From the NCBI GenBank assembly GCA_009841015.1, contig VXMQ01000083.1, forward strand, positions 1-41,121: 41,121 nucleotides of DNA, written 5' to 3'. Under the pieces are notes generated by a model. It did not search any database, was not told where the DNA came from, and worked only from the letters and a program-made list of their open reading frames with translations. This DNA is from Candidatus Palauibacter denitrificans (GTDB taxonomy: Bacteria; Gemmatimonadota; Gemmatimonadetes; Palauibacterales; Palauibacteraceae). Shown in pieces: positions 1 to 9,103 of this stretch. The translations under genes were made by a program, and so were the position numbers. Within the stretch, counting starts at the first letter, position 1. Every line of letters begins with the position of its first letter.

Positions 1-2
1 TC

Positions 3-134
3 GAGGGCTACACGCACGAGGAGATCGGGACGATGCTCGGCATCAAGGCCGGGACCTCCAAGTCGCAGCTCTTCCGGGCGCGCAGCCGCCTGCGGGAGAA
101 GCTCGCGGATTTCGCCGGAGAATGGGCATGCTGA
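3..134 (+). CDS. ECF (RpoE-type) sigma factor, C-terminal fragment
   Basis: This open frame enters from the left edge and ends at TGA 132-134, giving the last 43 residues. The sequence [20 protein letters not shown] followed by [14 protein letters not shown] is a typical sigma-70 region 4.2 helix-turn-helix, which binds the -35 element ([20 protein letters not shown] is the ECF pattern). Region 2 lies outside the window, so the subgroup cannot be named. Its stop overlaps the start of the next gene, which codes for a single-pass membrane protein. That is the usual sigma/anti-sigma layout, so this factor probably responds to an envelope signal. The family call is secure; the regulon is unknown. 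Confidence 0.85.
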   Translation, partial: EGYTHEEIGTMLGIKAGTSKSQLFRARSRLREKLADFAGEWAC

Positions 135-1219
135 AGGATCGCACGGACGACGCGAGCCGCTTTGCCCGGTTCGTCCGCCGGGAGGCGGCCGATTACCACG
201 ACCCGCCGGAGCCCCCCGCCGAGGCGATGTGGGCCGGGATCGAGGCGCGGCTTGAAGCGCCGGTCGAGGCACCGCCGGTGCCGGATTCGCCCGGGATGGT
301 GGACATGACGGGCGCGGCGCCCGGCGTTGGCGGTGCCGTCGATCGCGGCGACGATCACCCCTTCGATGTGCTGGGCTACCACGACCCGCCGTCCGCGCCG
401 CGCGAGGCGATGTGGGAACGCATCGAGGCCGAGTGGGTCGCGCGGCAGCCGCAGGACCCCGGGGTGCGCACGGCGGCTCGCGGCCCGCTGCGGCTGATCG
501 TGGCCCGGACGCTCGGGCGGCGGCCCGGCCGGACGACCGTGTGGCTGACGGGCGCCGCCGCGGCTTCGGTCGCGCTGGCCGTGGCGCTGGACCGCGGCGC
601 GCAGCCCCCGGTGCCCGCCGAGCCGGAAACCGTCGCCGCGACGACGACGGCGCGGACCACGACGGCGCCGGTGACGGCGACGCCGCTGTCGGTCGCCGCA
701 ACCGACTCCGGGCCCCTCGCGCCGACGGCCGCCGAGGAGGCGCTGGCGCTTTCCGTCCTCGAGGAGCCGCTGGAGACGAACCGGCAGTTCGCCGCGGCCG
801 ATCCGCCGCCGGCCGCCGACCCGGCCCCGGCCGCGGCTGCGGCCGCCACGCCGGGCCGGCCCGAAGCGGACCCGCCGGTCCGCGACGCCACCGCGGAATA
901 CGACATGTCCCGGATCTCCCGTCACCTGGACCGGACCCAGGCCCTGCTCGTCGCGTTCCGCACGGATATCGGAACCGACGAATCGCAGCGCGACCTCGCC
1001 AGGTGGGCGCGCGAGTTCCTGGTCGAGACCCGTTCGCTGCTCAACACGCCCGCCGCGGAAGGCCAGCGGGAGCGGGCACTGCTGCAGGATCTCGAACTCG
1101 TCCTCGTGCAGATCGCGCGCCTCGGCCCGGACGCCCCGGACTTCGAGCGCGAACTGGCGCGCGAGAGCGTGGAACGGCAGGGGACGCTGATGCGGCTTCG
1201 GTCCGTGAGCGGCACATGA
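128..1219 (+). CDS. Probable anti-sigma factor, single-pass membrane protein
   Basis: The protein has 363 residues if it starts at ATG 128, which has GGAG at 117-120 with a 7-nt gap. An in-frame ATG at 122 lies too close to that GGAG. The cytoplasmic part holds two copies of a YHDPPxxPxEAMWxxIEA motif, at about residues 23-41 and 84-102. As I recall, a single motif of this kind is common in Gemmatimonadota proteins beside ECF sigma factors. One membrane helix lies at about 136-156. A long Ala/Pro/Thr-rich linker of about 100 residues follows, then a charged helical C-terminal domain of about 100 residues outside the membrane. The overlap with the sigma gene and this topology support an anti-sigma or sensor role. 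There is no clear zinc HxxxCxxC motif, so the call rests mainly on context. Confidence 0.6.
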   Translation: MLKDRTDDASRFARFVRREAADYHDPPEPPAEAMWAGIEARLEAPVEAPPVPDSPGMVDMTGAAPGVGGAVDRGDDHPFDVLGYHDPPSAPREAMWERIEAEWVARQPQDPGVRTAARGPLRLIVARTLGRRPGRTTVWLTGAAAASVALAVALDRGAQPPVPAEPETVAATTTARTTTAPVTATPLSVAATDSGPLAPTAAEEALALSVLEEPLETNRQFAAADPPPAADPAPAAAAAATPGRPEADPPVRDATAEYDMSRISRHLDRTQALLVAFRTDIGTDESQRDLARWAREFLVETRSLLNTPAAEGQRERALLQDLELVLVQIARLGPDAPDFERELARESVERQGTLMRLRSVSGT

Positions 1220-1253
1220 AGCGGCACGTGAATGAACCGTATGGAGGCATGAT

Positions 1254-3098
1254 ATGAATAATCGCGTAAGACACCTGACGTGGACCGGGCTGCTGCTGGC
1301 CGGCCTCACGATCGTGGACGCCGCCCCCGCGCGCGACGCGCTGCCCGTGCTCGGGGCGGGGGCTCTCGCTGGGCAGACTGTCCGGCAGGAAGAGGTGGCG
1401 CGATTCCTCGAGGCGCGCCGCGCCATCAACGCGGAGGAGTTCGAACGCGCGGTGGCGCTCTTCCAGGCCGTGCGGACCGAATCCCCGATCGTGACGCCCC
1501 GGTTCGAGCCCGATTCCTACTACTGGGAGGCGTTCGCCCGCTATCGCCTCGGCGACTTGGCCGAGGCGCGGTTGCTGCTCGAAATACTGATGGTCGGATT
1601 TCCCGAGGCCCGGCCGCCTGAAGCTCGTCAGGGCAGTCGCCCAGCCAGGGAGGCCGGGCGGCTGTACCACGACGCGCGGGCCCTGGGATTCGAGATCCGG
1701 AGCCAACTCGCGTCCCAGGGCGACGCCGACGACGCGGAGCGGCTGCTGCGCGAAGCGGAGGAGACCCTCGATATCTCCGCCACGACGCCCGGCTTTCGCG
1801 TGATGCCCATGGAGGTGGCGGGCCGCACCGTCACGCTTCCCGTACGAGTGGCCGACCTGACGGCTCTTCCGGACTCGGTAGCCGCCGATTCGCTGGCCGA
1901 CGCACAGGGCGAGCCGGACCCACAGGACCCACAGGACGCGGATGACTACCTCCAGCGGTTGGCGGAGTCCTCGGAGAGGCTCACCGATTTCGAGCGGCAG
2001 GTTGCGGACTACCAGCGGCTGGCCTCGGACGTCGATCTGCTGCGGGTCGATTGGCAGCGGGCGGAATACCAGGAGGCCCTGCGCGCCGCGTCGCAGGAGC
2101 GGGGGACGTGCGACGACGTGTCGGTGCAGCTGGCGGCGCTCGAAGCGGTCATGCGCTACGAGATCAACCGCATGCAAGTGCTTCGCGGCGTCCTGGCCCG
2201 TGACGACGAGTGCTCGGTGCGGCTCCACGAGGAGGCGGTCGGACTCATCGCGAGAGAGGGAACCGGGGACGCCGAAGACGTTCTCCTCGGCATCATCGAG
2301 ACCCATTCGGAGAGGTCCGTCCGCAGGCACGCGCTGCAGGAAATGTGGCGTTTCAAGTCCTGGGACGCGTACCAGGTGCTCAAGCAGACGCTGGAGGACT
2401 CGGACGACTACGCCCTGCAGAGCGATGCGATCGAAGCCCTCCGCAGGAGTGCGTACGAGGGGACGACGACCGGTGCCGCGTGGATGCAGTACGGACTCCG
2501 CAACGGCGCCGTGAATGCGCTCGTCGACGCGGCCCTCGATGACTCCAAGTCGGAGAGCATCCGCAGCGCGGCGATCAGAGCGGTAGGCCGTCGGGATGAC
2601 GTGCAGGCCGCCGCCTTCATTCCGCTCTACGAACGGCTCGATTCGGATGTTCTGAAGGGCTCGGTATTCTGGGCCGTGCAACGAAAGGTGCGCGAAGAAG
2701 AGGACATGGAGACGGCCGCCTGGGCGCGCTCGGTGGCCTTCGACGCGGAGGAGTCCGAAGACGTGCGCGAGGAAGCCTTCACCGCGTGGGCGGGTCACCC
2801 GACGGTGACGGTGGCGTACCTCGCCGACCTCTACGAAGAGATTTCGGAGCCCTTCCTGAAGATGCAGGCCATCTACGCCATCTTCGAGCGGGCCGATGCC
2901 GACTCCGGCGCCCCCAGGGTCCTGATGGAACTGATCCGCAACGAACCGGACCAGGAGGTGCGCGAGCGCGGCATCTACTGGCTCGGCCGCACCGGATCGG
3001 AGGAAGCAGTCGACTTCCTCCTCGAATTGCTCACCCCCCCGGCCGCCGACACAGTGAGTCCTCCGGCCACCGATACGGTCTTCCGGCGACCCGGTTGA
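1254..3098 (+). CDS. Exported TPR/HEAT-repeat protein
   Basis: This 614-residue protein starts at ATG 1254 behind a good GGAGG (1243-1247, 6-nt gap). A signal peptide covers about residues 1-24 (Arg/Lys n-region, then LTWTGLLLAGLTI). Residues about 45-115 form a TPR-like helical pair (EEFERAVALFQAV..., RYRLGDLAEARLLLE). A charged coiled region lies at about 225-280. Residues about 320-600 are HEAT-like repeats, in which segments such as SVRRHALQEMWRFKSWDAY and EVRERGIYWLGRTGSEEAVD recur. HEAT and TPR arrays are protein-binding scaffolds, and this one should act in the periplasm or at the envelope. It is co-directional with the sigma/anti-sigma pair, and its stop overlaps the TTG start of the first propeller gene. 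Its binding partner cannot be told from sequence. Confidence 0.7.
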   Translation: MNNRVRHLTWTGLLLAGLTIVDAAPARDALPVLGAGALAGQTVRQEEVARFLEARRAINAEEFERAVALFQAVRTESPIVTPRFEPDSYYWEAFARYRLGDLAEARLLLEILMVGFPEARPPEARQGSRPAREAGRLYHDARALGFEIRSQLASQGDADDAERLLREAEETLDISATTPGFRVMPMEVAGRTVTLPVRVADLTALPDSVAADSLADAQGEPDPQDPQDADDYLQRLAESSERLTDFERQVADYQRLASDVDLLRVDWQRAEYQEALRAASQERGTCDDVSVQLAALEAVMRYEINRMQVLRGVLARDDECSVRLHEEAVGLIAREGTGDAEDVLLGIIETHSERSVRRHALQEMWRFKSWDAYQVLKQTLEDSDDYALQSDAIEALRRSAYEGTTTGAAWMQYGLRNGAVNALVDAALDDSKSESIRSAAIRAVGRRDDVQAAAFIPLYERLDSDVLKGSVFWAVQRKVREEEDMETAAWARSVAFDAEESEDVREEAFTAWAGHPTVTVAYLADLYEEISEPFLKMQAIYAIFERADADSGAPRVLMELIRNEPDQEVRERGIYWLGRTGSEEAVDFLLELLTPPAADTVSPPATDTVFRRPG

Positions 3099-4336
3099 GA
3101 CCCAGCGTTCCCCTGCTGGCCGCCCTCGCCGCGCAGGCTTGCCATTCGGCGGGGGCGCCGGCGGGCACGCTGCACTCGGATTCCGCCGGCGTGGCGGTCG
3201 CTACGGCCGTCGAGCCGGCCTGGGGACCCGGCGAAGGCTGGACCGTGGGCGAGCAGCCGCTGCTCCAGATCGGGACCGCGATCGGCGATCCCGACTACCA
3301 GCTCGACGGGGTCGTAGGCGCGGTGCGCCTCAGCTCCGGAGACATCGTCCTCGGCGACGGGGGCTCCGGCGAACTCCGCCGCTACGATGCCGGCGGGACG
3401 TTCGTGTGGCGCGCGGCCGGAGAAGGCGAAGGCCCCGGCGAACACCAGTTTCTCTCCTACCTGGGCGCGCTCGCCGGCGACTCCCTGGTCTCGTACGACC
3501 TCGCGCTGCAACGCGTGCAGATCTTCGACGCGGAGGGCGAACTCGTCCGTACGCTCCCCATCGAGTCGCCATGGCGCGGATCCATGCCGCGGCGGGCGCT
3601 CGGCGTGTCGGGTCGCCATCTCGTCGTGTCCTTCGCGGATCGGACCGAGATGCCGGAGGGAGGGGTCGTGAGATGGCCCCACATCCGAGTCGCAACAGTC
3701 GATCTCGCCGACGGAGCCGTCGAGGCGGTCTCGAACTTCCCCGGCGCCGAGCAGGTGGTGGAGGACTACGGCGAGAGCGTCGCCTTTATGGCCTACGACT
3801 TCGGGAAGGGGCCGCGGTTCGCCGTCACTCCCGGGAGGCTCGCGGCCGTCGATACGGACGCGTTCAACATACGATCGATCTCCCTCGGGGACGGCGGGAC
3901 TGAGCGGATCCTCCGCCGTGACATCGCGCCCACTCCGGTCACGAGCGCCCACGTGGACGCGGAGATCGAGGCGTACATCGAGACGAACGTGACCTACGGC
4001 GGTGTCTCGCGCGAACAGGCGGAGGAGATGGGGCGGCGTCGCCGCGAGGATCCGAGGGCCCCGACGCTCCCGGTCCTGCGCTCCATCCGCCTGGATGAGG
4101 CGGGGAATCTCTGGGTGGAACCGTTCTTCGGCGCAGGGATCGACGTCGGGCCCTTCGAGGTATTCGCCGCCGACGGCGCGTGGCTGGGCGCCGTCTCCGT
4201 GCCGTCCGGGTTGCGGCGGGGGTTCACCGCGGACATGGCCCCCGGCCTCGAGATCGGCGACGACTACCTGCTCGGCGTATGGAGCGACGCCCAGGGCATC
4301 GAATACGTCCGCCTCTATTCCATCGACAAGTCATGA
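3095..4336 (+). CDS. Six-bladed beta-propeller lipoprotein (array copy 1)
   Basis: The start is taken as TTG 3095, overlapping the upstream stop as TTGA. Translation from there gives MRPSVPLLAALAAQAC, a short but complete lipoprotein signal with lipidated Cys16. The frame stays open further upstream, but that part reads as out-of-phase Arg/Pro-rich shadow of the HEAT gene. The 413-residue product follows the family pattern seen along this array: DSAGV just after the signal, an IGTAIGD-type first strand, then blade motifs such as GEGEGPGEHQF. It ends with LEIGDDYLLGVWSDAQGIEYVRLYSI. This is the 6-bladed propeller (NHL-like) family, usually non-enzymatic. The ligand is unknown. The stop overlaps the next start as ATGA, implying translational coupling. 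Confidence 0.75.
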   Translation: MRPSVPLLAALAAQACHSAGAPAGTLHSDSAGVAVATAVEPAWGPGEGWTVGEQPLLQIGTAIGDPDYQLDGVVGAVRLSSGDIVLGDGGSGELRRYDAGGTFVWRAAGEGEGPGEHQFLSYLGALAGDSLVSYDLALQRVQIFDAEGELVRTLPIESPWRGSMPRRALGVSGRHLVVSFADRTEMPEGGVVRWPHIRVATVDLADGAVEAVSNFPGAEQVVEDYGESVAFMAYDFGKGPRFAVTPGRLAAVDTDAFNIRSISLGDGGTERILRRDIAPTPVTSAHVDAEIEAYIETNVTYGGVSREQAEEMGRRRREDPRAPTLPVLRSIRLDEAGNLWVEPFFGAGIDVGPFEVFAADGAWLGAVSVPSGLRRGFTADMAPGLEIGDDYLLGVWSDAQGIEYVRLYSIDKS

Positions 4337-5571
4337 CGGTCCGCCGCCGGCCCTCCGCGCCTGACGCGGTCTCTCTCGCCTGCGTGATCGGTCTCGCCGT
4401 CGGCGCCTTCCGGGCCGGCGATTGCCTGGCGGTTCAGCGGGGTGCGGTCGTGCGTGACAGCGCCGGGATCCGGATTGTCGAGAACAGGGACCCGCGGTGG
4501 CCTCCCGGGGCCGGCTGGCGGATCGGAACGGAGCCATCGCTCGCGATCGGTACGGCGCTCGGCGACGAGCCGTACCTCTTCCAGCGCATCGTTGCGGCCA
4601 GGCGGCTCGGCGGCGGCGCCGTGGTGGTCGCCGAGAGCGGTGCGGGGGAACTTCGCTTCTTCGACCGCGACGGGGTCTTCCTGCACGCGGCCGGCGGCGC
4701 CGGCGAGGGACCGGGCGAGTTTCGGTTCCTGTCCGCGGCGTGGACGTGGAGCGACACGATCGCGGCCTACGACAACGCGCTCCTGAGACTGTCCGTCTTC
4801 GCGCCCGATGGCGGTCTTGTGGGAACCCATTCCTTCCGGCCGGCGGAGGGAGCGGGGCGCCCGGCCGCCCAGATGCGTTTTGAGGACGGAACGCTGCTGG
4901 TGCTGAGCGCGCCATCCGGAATGGTGCCCACGGGCCGGGGATTGCTAGAGGGCGCTGCCTGGAGACTCGATCGATACGCCCGGGACGGGACCTTCCTTGG
5001 CGAGATCGCCCCGTTGCGGGAGTCCACCCGCTGGGGTCACGACATTTCGGGCCTGCCTCCGATGTACCTGCCGCTCTCGCTCGGGCTGGGGCTGTTCGCC
5101 AGTGCCGGCAACGCCGTCTATGCGGGCGACGGAGTCGAGCCGAGCATCCGCCGCCTGGAGAACGACGGAACCGTAACCGACCTGATCCGCTGGCCCGCGC
5201 CCGAACGGCGCGTAACCGAGGGCGACAAATCACGTTATCGCACGGCGAATGCGACCCCACCCCCGGCCTTCCATCCCGACGCCTGGTCGCGCTACCTGCG
5301 CGAAGTTCCGTTTCCGGCGGCGATGCCGACCTACAGCCGGCTTGTGGTCGACGCCGGGGGCGGCCTTTGGGCGCGGCGGTTTACCGCACCGGGGGAGGAG
5401 TCTTCGGCATGGTACGTGTTTGCCGAGGATGGCGTCTGGCTCGGCGAGGTCGATATGCCGAGGGGCGTGCGCGTACTGGAGATCGGGGCCGACTACGTGC
5501 TCGGAGTGCGGGTGGAACACCTCGGCGTGGCCTCCGTTGTCACGTTCCCGCTGCACCGCGACGACCCCTGA
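4333..5571 (+). CDS. Six-bladed beta-propeller exported protein (array copy 2)
   Basis: ATG 4333 overlaps the previous stop (ATGA). The 412-residue product begins MTVRRRPSAPDAVSLACVIG, an Arg-rich n-region followed by a hydrophobic stretch ending near AGDCLAVQ. Export is likely, but it is not clear whether by signal peptidase I or as a lipoprotein. The mature part opens with VVRDSAGIRIVENRDP, the most typical version of this family's N-terminal motif. It continues with IGTALGDEPYLFQRIVAA, GGAGEGPGEFRFLS and a C-terminal LEIGADYVLGVRVEHLGVAS block, matching copy 1 at equivalent positions. Function is unknown beyond a propeller scaffold, probably for binding at the envelope. Confidence 0.75.
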   Translation: MTVRRRPSAPDAVSLACVIGLAVGAFRAGDCLAVQRGAVVRDSAGIRIVENRDPRWPPGAGWRIGTEPSLAIGTALGDEPYLFQRIVAARRLGGGAVVVAESGAGELRFFDRDGVFLHAAGGAGEGPGEFRFLSAAWTWSDTIAAYDNALLRLSVFAPDGGLVGTHSFRPAEGAGRPAAQMRFEDGTLLVLSAPSGMVPTGRGLLEGAAWRLDRYARDGTFLGEIAPLRESTRWGHDISGLPPMYLPLSLGLGLFASAGNAVYAGDGVEPSIRRLENDGTVTDLIRWPAPERRVTEGDKSRYRTANATPPPAFHPDAWSRYLREVPFPAAMPTYSRLVVDAGGGLWARRFTAPGEESSAWYVFAEDGVWLGEVDMPRGVRVLEIGADYVLGVRVEHLGVASVVTFPLHRDDP

Positions 5572-5645
5572 GACGAGTTGCTGCGCCCACCGGTCGCCGA
5601 TACCGTGCCGGAACGACCTGGATAGGACACACCAAGGGAGTTCCC

Positions 5646-6665
5646 ATGAAGTTCGCGCGCGCGGTGCCCGGCATGATCCTGCTCCTCGCCCTCGCCGTGA
5701 CGGCGGCCCCGAGCGCCAGCCAGATGATCGAGGGGCCCGACGGACCGGTCGAGTTCGTCGGGTTGCAGGAGTGGACCGCGCGCGAACTCTTCGACGCGAT
5801 CCAGGAACTGGCTCCGGAACTGCCCTTCCACGCCTGTGCGGCCGTCATGGAGCGCGACCTCGGATTCGCCGACGCGGCGGCCATGTCGTACCGCACCACG
5901 GGGTCCGACGAGGTCTACACCGTCGTGGTCGGCGTGGAAGACGCCACACGCGTCCGCCCTCGCACGATCGGCAGCGACACCCTCATCCTGCCGGAGGCAC
6001 TGGAGAGCCTGAAGGCGTTCGCGGGAGAGAACCCCGGGCTGCTGAGTCTGGCGGCACAGGTGCTCTACGTGCGGGGCGATGCCGATCGCACAGCCGAGGT
6101 GGCTGAGCGGACAGGAGTGGACGCCGAGGCTTTCGCCGAGGTTTGGAGCCTGCTCGACCGCGCGGACCGGAGGCGCGACGACCGCCTCGCCCTCGAACTC
6201 CTGGCGAGGGATTCCTCCTGGGAGACCCGCGAGGTCGCCGCGTTTGTGCTCAGCAACTTCGCGGATCGCGACGCGACGTGGCACGCGCTCGTTCTCTCCC
6301 TGACGGATCCGCAGGGTCGAGTCGCCGCAATGGCCGCCGGTGTGCTTCGGGGGCTGACGGTCACCGGCGACTCGCCCAGCCCGGTAGACTGGACTCCGGC
6401 GGAAGAGCCTCTGCAGGCGCTCTTCGACGGGACGAACCCGTGGCACTTCGCCACGACCCTCCAAGTCCTCGTCGCGACGGACATCGAACCCGAGTTCGGC
6501 CGGCGGCTGGCCCGCGAACGACCCGACCTCCTGCTCGCGTTCGCGGGAGCCGAGCACCGCGGGACGCGCGCTTCGGCCATCGCCTTCCTCCAGGCCATTA
6601 GCGGCAAGGACTTCGGCACGGACGTCGAGGCCTGGACCGCATGGATCCACGGCCAGCCGAACTGA
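5646..6665 (+). CDS. Exported HEAT-repeat protein
   Basis: ATG 5646 is preceded by AGGGAG (5635-5640, 5-nt gap). The 339-residue product begins MKFARAVPGMILLLALAVTA and has a likely signal peptidase I site near PSASQ. The middle (about 165-250) contains helical repeats of HEAT type, for example SSWETREVAAFVLSNFADRD and PQGRVAAMAAGVLRGL, and more weakly related helices run to the end. It is the second HEAT protein in the array and sits between propeller copies 2 and 3. Propeller and HEAT genes may therefore act together, but that is only inferred from order. A 74-bp gap separates it from the gene before, so it may have its own translation signals but share a transcript. Confidence 0.65.
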   Translation: MKFARAVPGMILLLALAVTAAPSASQMIEGPDGPVEFVGLQEWTARELFDAIQELAPELPFHACAAVMERDLGFADAAAMSYRTTGSDEVYTVVVGVEDATRVRPRTIGSDTLILPEALESLKAFAGENPGLLSLAAQVLYVRGDADRTAEVAERTGVDAEAFAEVWSLLDRADRRRDDRLALELLARDSSWETREVAAFVLSNFADRDATWHALVLSLTDPQGRVAAMAAGVLRGLTVTGDSPSPVDWTPAEEPLQALFDGTNPWHFATTLQVLVATDIEPEFGRRLARERPDLLLAFAGAEHRGTRASAIAFLQAISGKDFGTDVEAWTAWIHGQPN

Positions 6666-6681
6666 CGTGAACGGACTGACG

Positions 6682-6734
6682 CGCAACCAAAGCCGACGCT
6701 GACCGTGTCCCCGGTTCGGCAAAGACTGAACCGA
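6682..6734 (+). repeat. Hairpin leader repeat, copy A (upstream of propeller 3)
   Basis: A segment of about 52 bp that recurs at 10041-10091. By eye the two match at about 80%: a shared CGCAACCAA start, a CGTGT-CCGGTTCGG core and a CTGAACCGA end. CGGTTC (6712-6717) pairs with GAACCG (6728-6733). An alternative longer pairing, CCCCGG (6709-6714) with CCGGGG (6736-6741), would bury the start of the GGGGAGAGAG ribosome-binding site of the gene at 6750. Confidence 0.55.
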
Positions 6735-6749
6735 TCCGGGGAGAGAGTC

Positions 6750-7862
6750 ATGCGTCAGCGGTCCCGTGCAGGTGTGCGCCTTCCACTCGCGGCCCTTGCC
6801 GCCGCCCTTGTCGCCGCCTGCGGTGGGGGTGACGCCGCGGGACCCGGTGTGTTCACGCCCGAACTCATCAGCACGGCGGCCGTGCCGCTGAGCGAGAGCG
6901 AGGAAGTCGCGCTGCTCGCGAACGAGCGCGCGGCCTGCGTCATCGATTCGTACGAGGGGCAGGTCCGCTGCGTGGACGGGGAAGGCGTCGTCGTCGGATT
7001 GTTCGGGCGCGAGGGCGAGGGCCCCGGCGAGTTCATCGATCCCGCGTATCTCACCCGCGGCGAGGCGGGAACCGTCGGCGTGGTGGATTCCGACTTGGGC
7101 CGCTTCACGGTCTTCGAGCCGTCAGGCGCCTGGGTGTTGGATGTGATGCTGCCGGAGGTATTCCAGCCCTTCCCGTCGTTCGAGGCCGCCGTTTCAGGCG
7201 TGTCGCTGGACTACATGGTGATGCTCGGCCGGATGTCCGGATCGCTGATGACCCGGTACGACGTGAATCTCGCCTCCGGGGAGGTCGTGGGGCAGGCCGA
7301 GTCGCCGCCCGGTCCGTGGGACATCGAGTGCGGGCAAGTCGTCTACGGCATCCCGGACCCGGCGGGGGGCTGGGCGTTCGTGGCCTGCGATGGGCACCTG
7401 ATCTTCGTCGACGGCGCCGAAGACGCCACCGTGCTCCGCGCGCCGATGTACGTCCCGGAACTCCCGAACGAGCGGGACGTGGCCCGGACGGAAGAGGAAC
7501 TCCTGGCCTTGAACCGGTCGCAGGGGCTCCCGCGCACGCCCGCCATGGACGAGGGGTTGGAGCGCTATCGCGCCACTCCCAAGAACTACTACCTGCGCGC
7601 GGGCGAGCAGTTGTTCGACGACGCCAACCGTTACTGGATTGCCACCCAGCGCGACCAGCACGAATGGTCCTGGCTGGACGTGTACCAGGATGCCGCGTAC
7701 CTCGGGTCCGTGCGGGTCCGGGACCGGCTCCGCGCCTTCGACCTCCTGGGCTCGACGCTGGTCGTGCTGGTGGACCGGCAGGTCGGCCCGGACGACGGCG
7801 ACGGGATTCCCGATCGAGCCCTCGACTGGTACGACATCGCCGACCTCCCCTTCGCTCGGTGA
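6750..7862 (+). CDS. Divergent beta-propeller lipoprotein (array copy 3)
   Basis: ATG 6750 is chosen because GGGGAGAGAG (6738-6747) lies just before it and the product then begins with a clean lipoprotein signal: MRQRSRAGVRLPLAALAAAL followed by VAAC, lipidated at Cys24. An in-frame GTG at 6705 would add residues encoded by the hairpin leader. The 370-residue protein lacks the DSAGV..IVE motif of its neighbours but keeps REGEGPGEFIDPAYL and the alternating strand pattern, so it is a divergent propeller. Its ACGGGD mature N-terminus and its leader match copy 5 (10118) better than its adjacent copies do. That suggests the 5' end was exchanged between genes. The stop overlaps the next start (GTGA). 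Confidence 0.7.
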   Translation: MRQRSRAGVRLPLAALAAALVAACGGGDAAGPGVFTPELISTAAVPLSESEEVALLANERAACVIDSYEGQVRCVDGEGVVVGLFGREGEGPGEFIDPAYLTRGEAGTVGVVDSDLGRFTVFEPSGAWVLDVMLPEVFQPFPSFEAAVSGVSLDYMVMLGRMSGSLMTRYDVNLASGEVVGQAESPPGPWDIECGQVVYGIPDPAGGWAFVACDGHLIFVDGAEDATVLRAPMYVPELPNERDVARTEEELLALNRSQGLPRTPAMDEGLERYRATPKNYYLRAGEQLFDDANRYWIATQRDQHEWSWLDVYQDAAYLGSVRVRDRLRAFDLLGSTLVVLVDRQVGPDDGDGIPDRALDWYDIADLPFAR

Positions 7863-9088
7863 GGCGCCGCGCACTCGTGCCGAGCCGTATCCCGACGCCG
7901 ATCCGCATGCCAATCCTGGCGGCGGCCGTTGCCGCCTGCGGGGGAGACCCTGGGCTCACCGAAGACATCGGGGTCCAGATCCGGGACAGCGCCGGCGTGC
8001 GGATCGTCGAGTATGCCGGCCAGCCGGAGGGCGAGGCGCCCTTCGCCCTCGCGACGGAACCGCGGTACCGGCACGGCGCGAACCCGGGCGACTACGAATT
8101 CCAGTTCGTCGACGCCGGCCGGCTCCTGCCGGATGGAAGCGCCGTCGTCGCCTGGTACAGCGGCATGGTCGTCCTGAGTCCGGACGGCACGACGCACGAG
8201 GTGCTCGCCACCGCCGGAGAGGGACCGGGCGAAGTCATCTCCCCCCACGCGGTGTTCGTCCTGGGCCGGGACAGCGTCCTCGTGCCCGATGATCGTCTGT
8301 CCCGCCTCACCCTCTTCGTCGGCGACTCGGTCGCGCGCATCTCGAGCCTCCCTCGGGCGGGGCACTTCGGCGTGGCCGGGATCGGTGTAGCCGGCGAGTT
8401 GCTGCTCTGGAACCGACACCCCGCCAGTCTCTGGATCGACATCGACACCGAGTGGCTCGCCGGCCACATGACCCTCTTCGATACCGAGACCGGCGCCCTC
8501 GACACGGTCGCGTCGTACGACCACTTCCCGAGGCAGCGGTCGGGGGAGGAAGCCCCGATCATCCGGCCCATGGGCGAGGTCACGGTGGCCGCCGGGCGGT
8601 ACGTCTACACCCGGTCCGACAGACCCGAGATCAGCTGGCGTCTGCCCGACGGCACGGTCGCCCAGATCGTGCGCTGGCGGCCCGAGCCCAACCGGCTGGC
8701 CGCGGAACTCCTGGAGCACGGCGAGACCTACATCCGGATGCTCTACCGCAGGAATCGTGTAGGGTCCGAAGCTCGGCGCGAGGATATCATCCAGGAAGAA
8801 ATGGCCGCGTACCGCGCGATGATCGGCCAGCCGGTCCCGTTCTTCGGCACCCCCTTCGCCGACGCCGACGGCAACGTCTGGCTGCCCTCCTACCGCCCGG
8901 CCTACCCGGAAGAGGGCTCCCCCTACACCGTCATCTCCCCCGACGGCGAGTGGCTGGGCCAGATCGAGACCCCGCCCCGCTTCCGAATCCTCGACGTGAC
9001 CGAAGACCTCGTCCTCGCCGCCCTCCGCGACCACCTCGACGTCGAAAGCGTCGCCGTGTACGAACTGACCCCGAGCCCTCCGCGGTAG
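7859..9088 (+). CDS. Six-bladed beta-propeller lipoprotein (array copy 4)
   Basis: The start is taken as GTG 7859, overlapping the previous stop (GTGA). It gives an RRR n-region, then MPILAAAVAAC with lipidated Cys27. An ATG at 7907 would leave no positive n-region. The product has 409 residues: VQIRDSAGVRIVEYAG just after the signal, then YEFQFVDAGRLLPDG, ATAGEGPGEVISPHAV, and a C-terminal RILDVTEDLVLAALRDHLDVES block. The family is the same as copies 1 and 2; the ligand is unknown. It is the last plus-strand gene before the oppositely oriented Abi gene, whose stop lies only 15 bp away, so the two genes converge with almost no terminator space. Confidence 0.75.
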   Translation: MRRRALVPSRIPTPIRMPILAAAVAACGGDPGLTEDIGVQIRDSAGVRIVEYAGQPEGEAPFALATEPRYRHGANPGDYEFQFVDAGRLLPDGSAVVAWYSGMVVLSPDGTTHEVLATAGEGPGEVISPHAVFVLGRDSVLVPDDRLSRLTLFVGDSVARISSLPRAGHFGVAGIGVAGELLLWNRHPASLWIDIDTEWLAGHMTLFDTETGALDTVASYDHFPRQRSGEEAPIIRPMGEVTVAAGRYVYTRSDRPEISWRLPDGTVAQIVRWRPEPNRLAAELLEHGETYIRMLYRRNRVGSEARREDIIQEEMAAYRAMIGQPVPFFGTPFADADGNVWLPSYRPAYPEEGSPYTVISPDGEWLGQIETPPRFRILDVTEDLVLAALRDHLDVESVAVYELTPSPPR

Positions 9089-9103
9089 GCACGCTGACCA
9101 GCG

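Noticed and set aside
8..1429. Long minus-strand frame opposite the anti-sigma and HEAT genes
   Set aside because: Arg/Gly-rich composition without domains, and it overlaps two well-supported plus-strand genes with good ribosome-binding sites.
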